This document shows positions 61,723 through 64,000 of a stretch of DNA of 64,000 nucleotides, one piece after another. A model generated the notes under the pieces. That model was not told where the DNA came from. It did not search any database and saw only the letters and a list, made by a program, of their open reading frames with translations. Every line of letters begins with the position of its first letter. Position 1 is the stretch's first letter. A program made the translations under genes and the position numbers. Source of the DNA: Hirundichthys speculiger (taxonomy: Eukaryota; Chordata; Actinopteri; Beloniformes; Exocoetidae). Where the stretch lies: NCBI GenBank assembly GCA_018398805.1, contig JAGFBZ010001955.1, positions 62,001 to 126,000 of the forward strand. Direction: 5' to 3'.

Positions 61723-62400
61723 TGGGTGCGTTTACATGGGAAAGTTTAATTCCTCTTTAATTCAGAATTAAAGTTAAAGCCGAATAAAAGTTACCATATA
61801 AACACTTAATTCCATATGAAAATGACAATTCCGAATTAACTTAATTCCGAAGTAAGTGGCTGGTTTATTCCCATTTTAATTCCGCAATTAAATAATTCCG
61901 CGGTCATGTATACACTCATTCCTGTTTAAATGAATTCCCGTCTTTCTGTGCATGCTAGTTCTCTTGCCCGTCTGTCGCGATGTCGCTTATATTCCGGCAG
62001 CATGCAGTAAACGGTGGTCAAGAGCAGAGAGACGATTTATTTAATAAATAGCTTGGAGGAACTGGAAATAATTAAAAGAACAGATGGCAGGAAACATAAA
62101 AATTGTGAGCTTTTCAAAGCGGCCAGGTTAAATGAAGGAGGTTTCACAGATAGAGACGCCACCCAGGTCAAAAATAAGTGGAATGTTGTTGCTAACAGAG
62201 TTAGCTAAGTTTGTTTTCTTTGTTTTCCCCCCTATCCAATCAGAACCCTTCCCAACCCCCAGACCTAAAGCGGAGTTGGATAAAGCCGAACTAACGTGTT
62301 TTCCATGTAAACCTTAATTCGGAATTACTATTTCCATGTAAACTCGAAGGAAAATAGTTAAATTCGGAATTATTTAATTCCTAATTATTAATTCTGAATT
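61723..62400 (+). mobile_element. PIF/Harbinger-like element, copy 1
   Basis: Starts near GTGCGTTTACATGGGAAAGT and is filled with TTAATTCCGAATTAA-type words at both ends, with CCATGTAAAC on the right. It encodes a Myb/SANT-like fragment. Copy 2 starts at 63779. Right end not exactly definable. Confidence 0.7.
62014..62208 (+). pseudogene. Myb/SANT-like DNA-binding fragment of a Harbinger element
   Basis: Reads ETIYLINSLEELEIIKRTDG, ELFKAARLNEGGFTDRD and ATQVKNKWNVVANRVS. The L..L.E spacing and ...QVKNKW motif are those of Myb/SANT-like proteins of PIF/Harbinger transposons. The frame ends in a stop after RVS, about 64 residues, so it is truncated. Confidence 0.65.
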
Positions 62401-62589
62401 AAAAAACATCATTAACCGCAGCCAATGACAGCTGTCTCAGTGGCAGAGCTAATGGCTAGCTGTTAAACACGTCAAATGATGTCCTAGCATCTGATTGGTC
62501 AACTTTATTGCTTCATATAAATTCATCTGATGTGGGACAAAAAAAACGTCACGTACAGTCATCATGGATGTAGAATCTAACTATACCGG
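62401..62589. other. Unassigned
   Basis: Short unique stretch; nothing recognised. Confidence 0.4.
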
Positions 62590-62675
62590 AAAACCAGCCT
62601 GTAAATATGTTTAATTCTGCTGCAAAGTTGTCCGTTTTAACATTGTGGCCAGTAGAGGAACTGCAACAAACCGTA
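62590..62675 (-). repeat. Dispersed repeat, CTACTGRCCACTAGG family (copy 4, inverted)
   Basis: Plus-strand GGCCAGTAGAGGAACTGCAA is the reverse complement of the family start, preceded by TGCTGCAAAGTTGTCCGTTT, the inverse of the 54150 region. Confidence 0.55.
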
Positions 62676-63778
62676 CTTCTGCTTGGTCTACAGCCTCCTC
62701 AAGCATATTTCTTTTTCAGTGGTTTACATCGTTTTTAAGTTTTTAGTATCCGTGTTGTCATTTGTTTTGTCTCTGTGGCCGTTTAACACCTCTTCATGAA
62801 GTTTCTAGTCTCTTTGTGGTCATGTTATTGTAATGGTTATGATGGTTGTAAAGGTTCTCCTGAAAGCTGGGGCCCAGTAATCGATCTGTGCCCGTTAATG
62901 GCTCCGTCACAGTTTTTTAACACCCCTCTAAGCTCCTTCAGGAACCGAAACTGTCTCGGCTGTTGTCTGCAGCCAAAAACACCGTCATGAGGGTTAACAC
63001 TGAACGGTGACCTGAAAATAGAAGTCCAAAAGCTGAGAATCATTTTTAAACTCCCAGCATGTGACAGATCCACACACTAATTAAATATTAAAACACTTTC
63101 ACACTGTAAAAAAAAACAGGCCATAATGGAGGTTTCTCTTCATCTGAGAGTATTTGAGTCGTTGGCAGCAGCTCGATGCTAAAACACACCATCAGCTGCC
63201 AGAGTAAAGACGATAACATCACCAAATGCTGACTTATAAAACGCTCCGTCTCCTCCTGGACGCCTGAAAACAGGTCAGGGTGATGAAATCACTCGAGCGG
63301 TTTATGCTCCAGAGCCTCGCTGAGAGAAAAGTCGATGTGAAGAAGCCCGGAGTTTCAGCGGCTGGCAGAGTCTGACACCGACTTTAACGACCGGTTCCAG
63401 AGCAGGAGCTTTCTGCTTCAGGGCAGTAAAAGTCTGATTATTGCCTTTTAAACACGATACATCAACTGCAAAAAAATAAAAAAAATAAAAATCATGTGGG
63501 CAATCCTAAGTACCGCTTCATTGCATCTGTAATTTTTTAGAAGTAGCAGCCAGGTGATGCTGGTCTGGAGCACTCAGGTGTGTGTTAACCAAAGAGGGAA
63601 GCTTGGAAAGGGTTATAAAAGTGAAAGAAACTTAGCAGGCAGCAGATACCTGGGCTAACTGGTGGATGGCCTTGAGCCCACTGGCCTCTAGCTCTGGCAG
63701 CAGCTGGAGCATCTGGACCCCTGCCAGGACCCAGCTCTGGCTCTGAGGACCCCAAGGCTGAACGAGTTCACAGAGTCA
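62676..63778. other. Mostly unassigned
   Basis: 62690-62830 has T-rich degenerate words. 63100-63116 reads CACACTGTAAAAAAAAA, a possible MITE end. 63485-63580 contains ATCCTAAGTACCGCTTCATT and GCAGCCAGGTG, shared with 13957-14165. No gene recognised. Confidence 0.45.
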
Positions 63779-64000
63779 GTGTGTTTACACGGGAAGTTTA
63801 ATTCCTCTTTAATTCAGAATTAAAGTTAAAGCCGAATAAAAGTTACCATGTAAACACTTAATTCCATATGAAAATGTCAATTCCGAATTAAACTTAATTC
63901 CGAAGTAAGTGGCTGGTTTATTCCCATTTTAATTCCGCATTAAGTAATTCTGCGGCCATGTTTACACTCATTCCTGTTTAAATTAATTCCCGTCTTTCTG
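63779..64000 (+). mobile_element. PIF/Harbinger-like element, copy 2 (cut by window edge)
   Basis: From GTGTTTACACGGGAAGTTTA onward it follows copy 1 nearly base for base (AATTCAGAATTAAAGTTAAA, GTAAGTGGCTGGTTTATTCC) in the same orientation, and continues past the window. Confidence 0.8.

Noticed and set aside
60509..64000. Next upstream grm7 exon within the window
   Set aside because: No frame with the expected conserved ligand-domain residues and a phase-1 donor was found; the exon is probably beyond 64000.

Overview
The window is vertebrate genomic DNA, almost certainly from a teleost fish. It carries one recognisable host gene, a metabotropic glutamate receptor whose residues match GRM7. 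The surrounding repeats are the kinds that crowd fish genomes: Tc1-like, hAT and PIF/Harbinger DNA transposons, L2-clade LINEs, tRNA-derived SINEs, MITEs, and very many microsatellites and minisatellites. The species cannot be fixed from the sequence.

The gene is the 3' half of grm7 on the minus strand. Four coding exons are supported by splice sites, phase and residues: 60369-60508 (end of the ligand-binding domain), 39859-40793 (cysteine-rich domain to TM6), 30069-30315 (TM7 and proximal tail) and 17669-17718 (last 16 residues and stop). The introns between them are about 19.6, 9.5 and 12.4 kb. The 5' exons and promoter must lie beyond position 64000. The large exon reads one base short at 40293-40294, which breaks the frame. 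This is either an assembly error or a real lesion.

Region by region: 1-2.9 kb is a 9-bp minisatellite followed by a 2-kb CATC array. 3-17 kb, downstream of the gene, holds transposon remnants, a 20-bp GCTAAC-type array, a 179-bp tandem satellite, a SINE, a G-rich minisatellite, a MITE and a 30-bp GC-box repeat. 17.7-30 kb (last intron) has a foldback MITE, a DNA transposon containing a retroelement, an AT-rich word array, a Tc1 relic, a 12-bp array, an L2 fragment and a 2.6-kb telomere-like array. 30.3-39.9 kb has AT-word arrays, a 26-bp minisatellite and a hAT element with target-site duplication. 40.8-60.4 kb has a ZBED-type hAT relic with a second retroelement copy, a 22-bp minisatellite, nested hAT/MITE and hAT/L2 insertions, a TTAA-flanked MITE and a SINE. 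60.5-64 kb has two Harbinger-like copies.

No bacterial-type operon, CRISPR array or defence system is present. The items most worth following are the exon frameshift, the altered receptor C-terminus, the pair of related ~780-bp retroelements, the telomere-like array, and the unusual density of unrelated tandem arrays inside one neuronal receptor gene. Most long open frames here are by-products of tandem repeats whose unit length is a multiple of three.
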